A stretch of 6,596 nt of DNA from an uncultured Beijerinckiaceae bacterium (GTDB lineage: Bacteria > Pseudomonadota > Alphaproteobacteria > Rhizobiales > Beijerinckiaceae): assembly GCA_937873345.1 (NCBI GenBank), contig CALMRL010000142.1, positions 1 to 6,596 of the forward strand. Reading direction: 5' to 3'. The notes beneath the pieces are model-generated. The model was not told where the DNA came from and did not search any database. It saw nothing but the letters and a program-made list of their open reading frames with translations. Of this stretch, positions 1 through 6,200 are shown one piece after another. The number at the start of each line of letters is the position of its first letter. Position 1 is the first letter of the stretch. The position numbers and the translations under genes are program-made.

Positions 1-15
1 GCCCCGGAGCCGCCG

Positions 16-903
16 ATGTCCCTCCTGCCTTTCGACAAGCGCGAGGGCGCGATCTTCATGAACGGCGCGATGGTGCCGTGGGCCGACGCCAAGCTGCACG
101 TGCTGTCGCATGGGCTGCACTACGCCTCCTCCGTCTTCGAGGGCGAGCGCGCCTACGGCGGCGTCATCCACAAGTCGCGCGAGCACTCCGAGCGCCTGAT
201 CGCCTCGGCGCAGGCGCTCGACATGGTACTCCCCTATTCCGCCGCCGAGCTCGACCGGATCAAGGACGAGGTGGTGCGCGCCAACGACCTTGGCGACTGC
301 TACGTGCGGCCCGTCGCGTGGCGCGGCAGCGAGATGATGGCGGTGTCGGCGCAGAACGCGACCATCAACCTGGCGGTCGCGGTGTGGGCTTGGCCCTCGA
401 TGTTCGACATGGCGACCAAGATGAACGGCATCCGCCTCGACATCGCGCAGTGGCGGCGCCCGGACCCGCGGACCGCCCCCTGCCAGGCCAAGGCGGCTGG
501 CCTCTACATGATCTGCACGCTGTCGAAGCACGCCGCCGAGCGCAGGGGCTACGCCGACGCGATGATGCTCGACTGGCAGGGCCGCGTCGCCGAGTGCACC
601 GGCGCCAACATCTTCTTCATCAAGGATGGGGTGATCCACACGCCGATCGCCGACTGCTTCCTCGACGGCATCACCCGGCGCACGGTGATCGAGCTGGCCC
701 GCCGCCGCGGGATGGAGGTGATCGAGCGCCGCATCATGCCGGACGAGCTGGCCTCCTTCAGCGAGTGCTTCGTCACCGGCTCGGCCGCCGAGGTAACGCC
801 GGTGTCGGAGATCGCGCAGGTCCGCTTCACGCCCGGCGCGATCTCGCGGCAGCTGATCGAAGATTATTCCGCGGAGATGCAGCCGAAGCGTCGAGCGGCC
901 TGA
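16..903 (+). CDS. ilvE: Branched-chain amino acid aminotransferase (PLP fold type IV)
   Basis: Cytosolic pyridoxal-phosphate enzyme that interconverts leucine, isoleucine and valine with their 2-oxo acids, using glutamate/2-oxoglutarate as partner. The 295 residues match the usual class IV length. Visible landmarks are FEGERAY at 41-47, Arg60 in the phosphate-binding region, the Schiff-base lysine Lys159 in CQAKAAGLYM, and the PLP-contacting Glu193 in VAECTGANIF. LDGITRRTVIE (216-226) and FVTGSAAEVTPV (252-263) complete the cofactor site. The ATG at 16 is preceded by CGGAG about six bases upstream, and the N-terminus aligns with family members. It stands apart from the exported-protein block by 187 bases, so co-transcription is not obvious. 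D-amino acid aminotransferase and 4-amino-4-deoxychorismate lyase share the fold. The N-terminal FEGERAY pattern and overall length favour the branched-chain enzyme, although substrate range is inferred. Confidence 0.93.
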   Translation: MSLLPFDKREGAIFMNGAMVPWADAKLHVLSHGLHYASSVFEGERAYGGVIHKSREHSERLIASAQALDMVLPYSAAELDRIKDEVVRANDLGDCYVRPVAWRGSEMMAVSAQNATINLAVAVWAWPSMFDMATKMNGIRLDIAQWRRPDPRTAPCQAKAAGLYMICTLSKHAAERRGYADAMMLDWQGRVAECTGANIFFIKDGVIHTPIADCFLDGITRRTVIELARRRGMEVIERRIMPDELASFSECFVTGSAAEVTPVSEIAQVRFTPGAISRQLIEDYSAEMQPKRRAA

Positions 904-940
904 CGCCCCGATCGCCCGGCACCCTCGGCCTCGTCCGGCG

Positions 941-959
941 GATCGGCTGCCTGCCGATC
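941..959 (+). terminator. Weak candidate terminator hairpin after ilvE
   Basis: GATCGGC (941-947) and GCCGATC (953-959) form a perfect 7-bp stem with the five-base loop TGCCT, 38 bases after the aminotransferase stop. The following bases (GATAGATTGTG) hold a few T residues but no T run. It could be a poor intrinsic terminator, an RNA-stabilising 3' hairpin, or chance in GC-rich DNA. A second inverted repeat, CCACCG/CGGTGG at 992-997 and 1005-1010, lies in the same 187-base gap. I see no convincing promoter there. Confidence 0.3.
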
Positions 960-1090
960 GATAGATTGTGCCCCAGAAGAACACGGGCTAACCACCGCCG
1001 GTGACGGTGGCCATCGGGGTTGCCGGCCCGGAGCCGTCCGTGATGCCCACTGGCGCATGCCTCCCGTCAGCTCCCGTCGCCGGCGGATCG

Positions 1091-1600
1091 ATGCGTAGAG
1101 CCCTGCTCGCCGCCGGGGCGGCCGCGATGCTGTGTTGCGCCCAGCCGGTGCGGGCCGAGGACGCCGGCGGCAAGCCGGTCGGCGACGTCTTCTACGGCGC
1201 CTCCTTCAAGGACATGAAGGACCAGCTGGAGAGCCTCGACCAGTTCAAGGGCAAGGTCGTCGTCATGTACTTCTGGGCGACCTGGTGCGTGCCGTGCCGC
1301 GTCGAGACCCCGAATCTCGTCAAGCTCAACGAGGAGTACAAGGGCAAGGGCGTGGAGGTCGTCGGCCTCGCCCTCGACAACGGCGATAGGGTCCGCGACT
1401 TCGTGAAGGACAACGGCATCAGCTATCCCGTTTTCTACGGGGGCCGCGAGGCGGTGCAGCTCGGCAGGGCGCTCGGCAACGACCATGGCGCGATCCCCTT
1501 CACCGTCGTCATCGGCAAGGACGGCAAGCTCATCCACACCTTCAAAGGCGACCTGCCCAACGCGGAGCTGGAGAAGATCATCGACCCGCTGATCGGGTGA
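1091..1600 (+). CDS. Periplasmic TlpA-type thioredoxin-family protein (CVPC)
   Basis: Exported thioredoxin-fold protein of the TlpA/ResA-like group, which as a family reduces or exchanges disulfides of periplasmic client proteins. The 169 residues begin with a Sec signal peptide (MRRALLAAGAAAML..., predicted cleavage after VRA, residue 22). The active-site motif WATWCVPC follows, with cysteines at 66 and 69 and PNL immediately after. The cis-proline loop is GAIPFTVV (Pro136), and the fold ends with IGKDGKLIHTFKG. The same frame is open back to a GTG at 1001, but that 30-residue extension looks nothing like a signal peptide and would bury the real one. ATG 1091 is therefore preferred, despite only a weak GGCGGA ribosome site three bases away. 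The solute-binding protein gene follows 90 bases later. The client is unknown, and proximity suggests its neighbours. Confidence 0.85.
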   Translation: MRRALLAAGAAAMLCCAQPVRAEDAGGKPVGDVFYGASFKDMKDQLESLDQFKGKVVVMYFWATWCVPCRVETPNLVKLNEEYKGKGVEVVGLALDNGDRVRDFVKDNGISYPVFYGGREAVQLGRALGNDHGAIPFTVVIGKDGKLIHTFKGDLPNAELEKIIDPLIG

Positions 1601-1634
1601 GGTCGCACCCTCGCGGGAGGTCGGCCGCCAAGGA

Positions 1635-1669
1635 ATCCGCCGCGAATGCGGATAGCCGGCTCGCCGGCT
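1635..1669 (+). repeat. Two abutting hairpins in the leader of the solute-binding protein gene
   Basis: ATCCGC (1635-1640) pairs with GCGGAT (1648-1653) around a seven-base loop. It is followed with no spacer by AGCCGG (1654-1659) pairing with CCGGCT (1664-1669) around CTCG. The second hairpin ends seven bases before the GGAG ribosome site of the next gene. There is no T run, so this is not a normal terminator. It may be a translation-control or RNA-processing element, or a product of high GC content. Confidence 0.35.
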
Positions 1670-1690
1670 TAACGATGGAGAGAACGCCAC

Positions 1691-3277
1691 ATGCTTTGGA
1701 GAAGACGTGCAGCGCCTCCGGGAGGGCATCGATCGATGCTTCTCGCCGGCGTCGCCGCGCTGGGGCTCGCCGCGACCGCGACGACGGCTCCAGCTATGAA
1801 GGCCCTGGCCGCGACGACCTACGGGCCCGACAACACCGTGACCGTGTCGGACGGATCGCCTGTGAACTGGCTGTCGGTGACCTGGATGACGATGGAGGAG
1901 GCCGACCGCGTCGACCTCGCCGGCAAGACCAAGCCCGCGCTCGCCGACAGCTGGACGTGGATCAACCCGACCACCCTCGAGCTGAAGCTTCGCAAGGACG
2001 TCAAGTACCAGGACGGCACGCCGTTCACGGCCAAGAACATGAAGACGGCCTTCGACAAGGTCAACGATTGGTCGCAGCCGCACCCGCCGGGCAAGTTCCT
2101 GAACTGGGCCAAGGGTTCCGAGGCCAAGATCAAGGACGACTACACCCTCGACATCGTGCTCCCCGAGCCCGATTCTGCCGCCTTCATGAAGCTGCGCGGC
2201 ATGCACGTTCCGTCGAACGCCTTCTGGGACAAGCTCGGCTTCGTCGACAAGAAGACCGGTTCGGCCAACGGCCATTGGTGAGTCATCGACGCTGCCGGTC
2301 CGTGGGGGACTGGTCCGTTCGTACTCGCCGAGGGCGTTTCGCAGCTCGAAAAGCGTAGCCCCGAGGTCGTCCTCGACCCCAACGAGACCTACTGGAACCT
2401 CGAGCGCAAGCCGGCGGTCCGCCTGGTCTTCGACAACATCGTCTCCAAGGCCGATGCCATCAAGGCGGTCGCCATGGGCGACAAGAAGATGGACATCGTG
2501 ACGATGCTGACCCCCGCCGAGGCGAAGGGCTTCGACGGACACGGCAACGCGCACATCCAGAGCCGCAACGCCAAGACGGTGATCGCCGGCGTGTTCAACC
2601 AGACCGAGGCGAACTCGTCCTGGAAGAACAAGGCGCTTCGCCAAGCCATGAACATGGCGATCGATCGCGCCGCTCTGCTCAAGGACGCGGGCGGCGGCTA
2701 CGGCGTGCTGATGCCCGCCTTCATCCAGCCCGGTCGCTTCGGCCAGGATGCCGCCCTGAAGCAGTATCCCTACGACGTCGGCAAAGCGAAGGCGGAGATC
2801 AAGAAGGACGGCCTGGAGGGCAAGGAGATCACGATCGGCGCGGCGGAGGAGTACGCTCCCCTGGTCAAGCAGATCGGCGAGCAGCTCGACAAGGTCGGCA
2901 TGAAGACGAAGATGGTCGACGCCAAGGATAAGAGCGCCGACATGACCCTCGTGTGGCACTTCGACTGGTCGCCGGAGTACCCGGTGGGTGTCGTGTACCG
3001 CGAGTTCTTCGGCAAGGACGGCAGCTTCCGCGAGGGGTCGGACCCGACCGAGTTCGACAAGCTCGCCGACAAGGTGCTGGAGACCGAGGACTCGGCCAAG
3101 CAGGCCAAGGCCGTCGCGGCGATCGAAGCCTACGAGCACGAGCAGGCCAACGTCCTGTTCCTGTACTCGCCGGCGACGCTGTTCGCCGTGTCGAACCGCA
3201 CCGTCTTCGAGCCCTCGGACACGTTCATGTTCGACGGCGCGACGATCAAGACCAAGACCACCAAGGCCGAGAAGTAA
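1691..3277 (+). CDS. ABC-type solute-binding protein, family 5, with in-frame TGA (candidate selenoprotein)
   Basis: Periplasmic solute-binding protein of the peptide/nickel (SBP_bac_5) family, which captures a ligand for an inner-membrane ABC permease. One frame runs from ATG 1691 (GGAG ten bases upstream) to TAA 3275-3277, giving 528 positions, normal for the family. It is broken only by TGA 2279-2281 at position 197. The N-terminus has an arginine-rich start (WRRR) and an export signal with likely cleavage after ALA, residue 40. Family landmarks are PALADSWTW (82-90), LRKDVKYQDGTPFTAKNM (100-117), PWGTGPF just after the TGA, the DPNETYWN segment, and KNKALRQAMNMAIDR. Sequence after the TGA keeps conserved motifs and biased codon use, so there is no decay. 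No cysteine occurs anywhere. With the hairpin after the TGA, I read it as probable selenocysteine recoding. A nonsense mutation or base error (TGG, CGA, TGC) remains possible. No permease or ATPase gene is nearby, so the ligand is unknown. Confidence 0.85.
2279..2318 (+). promoter_or_regulatory. Candidate bacterial SECIS element directly after in-frame TGA
   Basis: After TGA 2279-2281, CCGGTCC (2295-2301) pairs with GGACTGG (2307-2313) in a 7-bp stem (one G-U pair) closed by the five-base loop GUGGG (2302-2306). ACG (2289-2291) can pair with CGU (2316-2318) below a small internal loop containing an unpaired U at 2293. The loop starts 21 bases after the TGA. Known bacterial SECIS elements have the apical loop roughly 16-37 bases after the UGA, a G in the first two loop positions and a short stable upper stem. 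All three features are present here. The lower stem is weak. SelB binding is inferred only. Confidence 0.6.
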
Positions 3278-3290
3278 CAAGGACCAACTC

Positions 3291-3352
3291 GGTCGCGGCT
3301 CCGGCCGCGACCTTTCTCCAACCCCTGCTGCGGCTCCGGCCGCAGCTTTTTT
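3291..3352 (+). terminator. Tandem hairpin intrinsic terminator after the solute-binding protein gene
   Basis: The first hairpin (3291-3312) has a perfect 9-bp stem, GGTCGCGGC/GCCGCGACC, with loop TCCG. The second (3327-3346) has a perfect 8-bp stem, GCTGCGGC/GCCGCAGC, with the same loop, followed at once by six T residues (3347-3352). The second is a textbook intrinsic terminator. The first lacks a T run and may protect the 3' end of the transcript. Both loops are closed as C(UCCG)G, an unusually stable UNCG-type tetraloop. The element begins 13 bases after the stop codon and should separate this transcript from the DsrE-family gene. Confidence 0.88.
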
Positions 3353-3360
3353 GCGTCGTC

Positions 3361-3376
3361 GGGCCTCCGGAGGCCC
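3361..3376. repeat. 16-base perfect palindrome upstream of the DsrE-family gene
   Basis: GGGCCTCCGGAGGCCC is perfectly self-complementary and lies 22 bases before the ATG at 3399, just after the terminator T run. Its position suits an operator for the downstream gene or a third hairpin in the 3' structure. It is also GC-rich enough to arise by chance. No promoter elements are clear between the terminator and the gene. Confidence 0.35.
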
Positions 3377-3398
3377 GCTCATCGAAGGATCATCGCCG

Positions 3399-3920
3399 AT
3401 GCGCTTCGACCTGCTCCGCCGCGGCCTCGACCGCCGTTCCTTCGGCCGGGCCGGGGCCGGCGGTCTCGCCTCCCTCGCGGCCGGTCTCGTCGCGACCGCC
3501 GCCGCCGCGGAGGGAGACACCGGCGGCAAGGCCCGGGCCTGGGCTCACCGTGCCGCGTTCCCGGTCAGCTCGGATGATCGCAAGACGCAGATGCTGGTGC
3601 TCGGCAACGTCCGCAACTACGTCGCCTTCTACAAGGCCAAGGACGAGCCCTGCCAGATCGAGATCGTCGCCTTCGGTCCCGGCTTCTCGATGCTGCGCGG
3701 CGACATCTCGATGATGAAGGGCGAGATCGAGACCTTGCAGAAGGACCTCGGCGCCTCGCTCACCGTTTCCGCCTGTCGGAACACCCGCACCGCGATCGCC
3801 GAGAGCGAGAACCGCCATCCCGACGACATCCCGCTGCTGCCGGGCGTCACGGAGACGCCGAGCGGGGTGGTCCGCCTCGCCGAGCTGCAAGGACAGGGCT
3901 ACGCCTATCTGAGGCCGTAG
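3399..3920 (+). CDS. Tat-exported DsrE-family protein
   Basis: Secreted DsrE/DsrF-like (YchN-fold) protein of 173 residues. The family handles persulfide sulfur in its cytosolic members, and its exported members are poorly characterised. The N-terminus has a twin-arginine signal, DRRSFGR (11-17), then a mild hydrophobic stretch ending in ATAAAAE, with likely cleavage near residue 37. Family signatures are LGNVRNYVAFY (68-78), IEIVAFGPGFSML (87-99), the cysteine-containing LTVSACRNT (121-129) and the C-terminal PSGVVRLAELQGQGYAYLRP. Cys126 sits at the position often used by DsrE-fold proteins for sulfur chemistry, and Cys85 is a second cysteine. ATG 3399 follows an AAGGA site nine bases upstream and places the twin arginines correctly. 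The frame is open further upstream into the preceding gene, but that is out-of-frame shadow. It lies downstream of the terminator, so it probably has its own promoter. Confidence 0.82.
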   Translation: MRFDLLRRGLDRRSFGRAGAGGLASLAAGLVATAAAAEGDTGGKARAWAHRAAFPVSSDDRKTQMLVLGNVRNYVAFYKAKDEPCQIEIVAFGPGFSMLRGDISMMKGEIETLQKDLGASLTVSACRNTRTAIAESENRHPDDIPLLPGVTETPSGVVRLAELQGQGYAYLRP

Positions 3921-4025
3921 AGCGCCGGCGTCACGGCGGCATGGTCTGCGCCGGCCCGACGCGTTGACGCCTTGTGCGGCGCCAAATCGCCGAAAGACCA
4001 CAGACGCGCTTCCCAGCCCGATGCT

Positions 4026-5204
4026 CTAGCTTTCCCTCGGCTGCCTCGCGCCAGCGACTTCGCGCCAGAGCAGGATCAGCACCGCCATCGTCGCCGGACC
4101 GACGAACAAGCCGAGCAGGCCGAAGCTCTCGACGCCGCCCAGGATGCCGAGCAGCACCCAGATGAACGGCAGCTTGGTCGAACCGCCGATCAGCGACGGC
4201 CGTACGAAATGGTCGGCCGCGAAGGTCACGATGAAGCCCGCCACCACGATGACGATCGCCGCAGCCGCCTTTCCGGCGGCGATGGCGAGCAAGGCGGCGA
4301 CGCCGATCGCGATGGCGGCGGCGAAAGGCACCATCGCGGCGACGGCGGTGAAGGCACCGAGCAGCACGGCGTGCGGCACGCCGCTGACCGCATAGACGAT
4401 GCCGAGCAGCACGCCCTCGCCCAAGCCCACCAGGATGAGGCCGTTCACCGTGCCGTGCACCGAAGCGACGATCTGCTTGCCGACGCGCTCGCCGCGCGGC
4501 CCGAACAGCCGGTCCGAGGCGGCGAGCCCCTGCGTCACCACGTTTTCACCCTCGCGCAGCAGGAAGAACAGGGCGAGCAGGGCGAAGCCGAACAGCACGA
4601 TGCGGTGCACCGCGTCGCGGCCGAAGGTCTTGCCCAGCTCGCGGTTGGACGCGGTGTCGAGCTTCTCGGCGTATTCCTTGGCGAAGCCGGCGCGGGCGAG
4701 GTTGTTGCTCCACCAGTCGGCGACCGGCTTCTGCGCCTTCTCCGGCAGCTTGGACACGGCGTCGGGCACGGGGATGCCGTTCGCCTCCGCCTGCTTGGCG
4801 TAATCGAGCACGTTGTGCGCCTCGCGCATCGCCTCCACCGCGGCGATCGTGACGGGCAGCAGGAACACCAGCGCGACGAGCGCGGTGAACAGCATCGGCC
4901 AAATTTCCTCGCGCATCCGCCGGCCAGCGCCGCGGGCGACGCGGGAGAATAGCGGCCACAGCGCCACGGCGAGCACGACGGCCCAGACGAGCGCGCGGAG
5001 ATAGTTCGACAGGATATACAGGCCGAGCGCGAGGAACGCCGCCGTCAGGATCACACGCGCCGCGACGTGCCAGTGCCTGAGGTCGGCACCCTCGCGCTCG
5101 ACATAGGCTTCGGCGCGCGCCGCAACGCGTTCGGCGATGGGCACGACGCGCGACCCGACTTCGTCCTGCCGCCTGCCCAACCATGTCGTGATCTGCTTGA
5201 TCAT
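4026..5204 (-). CDS. AI-2E family inner-membrane transporter
   Basis: Polytopic inner-membrane protein of the AI-2E (PerM/YdiK/TqsA, formerly UPF0118) family, whose members export diverse small molecules or ions. The 392 residues show hydrophobic segments at about 48-66, 70-84, 103-123, 200-217, 250-273, 278-309, 314-330 and 346-380. A soluble, charged stretch at about 125-198 between the early and late membrane blocks is typical. The C-terminal family signature is clear: DHFVRPSLIGG (331-341), LPFIWVLLGILGGVESFGLLGLFVGP (345-370). A purine-rich GGGCGGGGCGGGA run immediately precedes the ATG. It lies 91 bases downstream of the dehydrogenase gene on the same strand and could be co-transcribed with it. 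The substrate is unknown, and the family name should not be taken as evidence for autoinducer-2 transport. Confidence 0.88.
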   Translation of the reverse strand: MIKQITTWLGRRQDEVGSRVVPIAERVAARAEAYVEREGADLRHWHVAARVILTAAFLALGLYILSNYLRALVWAVVLAVALWPLFSRVARGAGRRMREEIWPMLFTALVALVFLLPVTIAAVEAMREAHNVLDYAKQAEANGIPVPDAVSKLPEKAQKPVADWWSNNLARAGFAKEYAEKLDTASNRELGKTFGRDAVHRIVLFGFALLALFFLLREGENVVTQGLAASDRLFGPRGERVGKQIVASVHGTVNGLILVGLGEGVLLGIVYAVSGVPHAVLLGAFTAVAAMVPFAAAIAIGVAALLAIAAGKAAAAIVIVVAGFIVTFAADHFVRPSLIGGSTKLPFIWVLLGILGGVESFGLLGLFVGPATMAVLILLWREVAGARQPRES

Positions 5205-5295
5205 TCCCGCCCCGCCCGACTCCTATCGCGGTGCAAGGTGATCCGTCGCATCCCCGGTGTCCAGCGCGGTAGAGCCTCACGGGCGGCGCTCCGCG

Positions 5296-6087
5296 TCAGA
5301 TCGTGGCGACAGAGCCGCCGTCGACGCGGTAGTTCGCGCCGTTGCAGAAGCTCGCCTGCGCCGAGCACAGGAACACCACCATCGCCGCCACCTCTTCCGC
5401 GCGGCCGCGGCGCTGCAGCTCCAGCGTCGGACGCTCCTCCTTCAGGAAGGACTGGATCGCCTCGTCGACGCTGGTGCCGTTCTCCTTGGCGCGCTTCTCC
5501 ATCATCGCGTCGGTCATCGGCGTCGCGATGTAGGCCGGGCCGACCGAGTTCACCAACACGCCGTGCTTCGAGTAGGTCTTCGACAGGCCCTTGGCCAGGT
5601 TGCGGATGCCGGCCTTGGCGGCGCAGTACGGCAGCTCGTCGGCGTAGGGCTGCTCGGAATCCTCGGAGGCGAACAGCACGATGCGCCCCGAGCCGCGCTT
5701 CGCCATCGCCGGCACGAAGGCGCGCACCACGCGCACCGTGCCCATCAGCAGGATGTCGATCGTCTCCTGCCAGCCGTCGTCGCCGATCTCGTGGAACTGG
5801 CCGGTCGCCCCGGTGACGCCGGCGGCGTTGACTAGGCAGTCGATCGGCCCGAGCGTCTCCACGGCGAAGGCCTGCAGAGCTTCGACGGACGCCGTGTCGG
5901 TGACGTCGACGACGTGAGGGTGGACGTCGCCCTCCAGCGTCTTCGCCGCCGCCTGGATCTGGTCCTCGTACTGGTCGGCGATGACGACCCGGGCGCCCTC
6001 CGCCAGCAGCATCTTCGCAGTCATCAGCCCCATGCCGGAGTCGGCGCCCGTGATGACGGCGGTCTTGCCCTTCAGCCCGTAGTCCAT
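5296..6087 (-). CDS. Short-chain dehydrogenase/reductase (SDR family)
   Basis: Cytosolic NAD(P)-dependent oxidoreductase of the classical SDR family, 263 residues. The nucleotide-binding glycine motif TGADSGMG is at 13-20, with Asp38 after the second strand (VVIADQY) hinting at NAD preference. Asp61 is in VVDVTD, NAAG at 87-90, Ser141 in LFASEDSE, and the catalytic YxxxK is Tyr154-Lys158 (PYCAAKAG). VGPAYIATPM and the terminal CNGANYRVDGG complete the fold. The frame is open for 28 more codons upstream, but ATG 6087 has a strong AGGAG (6093-6097 on this strand) five bases before it and starts the usual MDYGLKGKTAVITG. The conserved Asn of helix 4 (usual NLxG) reads LLMG here, so Leu113 replaces it. 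The substrate cannot be told. The divergent hydrolase suggests small-molecule catabolism. Confidence 0.9.
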   Translation of the reverse strand: MDYGLKGKTAVITGADSGMGLMTAKMLLAEGARVVIADQYEDQIQAAAKTLEGDVHPHVVDVTDTASVEALQAFAVETLGPIDCLVNAAGVTGATGQFHEIGDDGWQETIDILLMGTVRVVRAFVPAMAKRGSGRIVLFASEDSEQPYADELPYCAAKAGIRNLAKGLSKTYSKHGVLVNSVGPAYIATPMTDAMMEKRAKENGTSVDEAIQSFLKEERPTLELQRRGRAEEVAAMVVFLCSAQASFCNGANYRVDGGSVATI

Positions 6088-6092
6088 GTCGA

Positions 6093-6097
6093 CTCCT
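6093..6097 (-). promoter_or_regulatory. Ribosome binding site that fixes the SDR start
   Basis: On the minus strand the sequence reads AGGAG, then TCGAC, then ATG. This near-ideal site is five bases from ATG 6087. It argues against the upstream in-frame ATG at 6171, which would add 28 residues with no family similarity and start inside the inverted-repeat region. Confidence 0.75.
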
Positions 6098-6151
6098 GTC
6101 GCTCGATCGCCAGCGGAACGGCGCCGCGCCGCTTCCGTTGCCTGAGGCGAC

Positions 6152-6200
6152 GCCGGGCCACAGCCCGGCATCTGCGCGACGAGGCCGGGCTATCGCCCGG
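6152..6200. repeat. Twin inverted repeats in the divergent SDR/hydrolase intergenic region
   Basis: Copy one is GCCGGGC-CACA-GCCCGGC (6152-6169), with perfect 7-bp arms. Copy two is GCCGGGC-TATC-GCCCGGT (6184-6201), with 6 perfect bp. Arms and four-base spacers match, and the two centres are 32 bases apart, about three helical turns, placing both on the same DNA face. They sit in the 127-base gap between divergent genes, the usual place for a shared operator. Copy two lies immediately before the hydrolase ribosome site. Confidence 0.5.

Noticed and set aside
966..994. Promoter-like TTGTGC and TAACCA 17 bases apart before the TlpA-like gene
   Set aside because: Only three of six and two of six bases match the sigma-70 consensus, which is not above chance.
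1001..1090. GTG start at 1001 for the TlpA-like protein
   Set aside because: It would add 30 residues before a well-formed signal peptide (MRRALLAAG), with no family similarity.
2474..3277. A separate gene starting at ATG 2474
   Set aside because: It is the same frame as the upstream solute-binding part, and conserved PWGTGPF and DPNETYWN coding lies between the TGA and this ATG. There is no signal peptide or convincing ribosome site, so it is the second part of one protein.
1067..3529. An 820-codon open frame on the minus strand opposite the exported-protein genes
   Set aside because: It is a mirror of GC-rich codon bias on the plus strand. Its translation is low-complexity (Arg, Leu, Val, Asp, Gly rich) with no recognisable domain, while the plus strand encodes three clear families.
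3924..3955. Inverted repeat GCCGGCG/CGCCGGC between the convergent DsrE-like and AI-2E genes as a shared terminator
   Set aside because: The 18-base loop and absence of a T run on either strand make termination unlikely. The 105-base gap otherwise shows nothing clear.
3972..4952. A 326-codon plus-strand frame opposite the AI-2E gene
   Set aside because: The translation is His/Glu/Arg/Asp-rich noise, antisense to a clear membrane protein.
4026..5204. Reading the AI-2E family protein as evidence of quorum sensing
   Set aside because: The family transports varied substrates, and no luxS or signalling gene is in the window.
6088..6171. Longer SDR start at ATG 6171
   Set aside because: A strong AGGAG site and the standard SDR N-terminus point to ATG 6087. 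The extra 28 residues are unrelated to the fold and overlap the inverted-repeat region.
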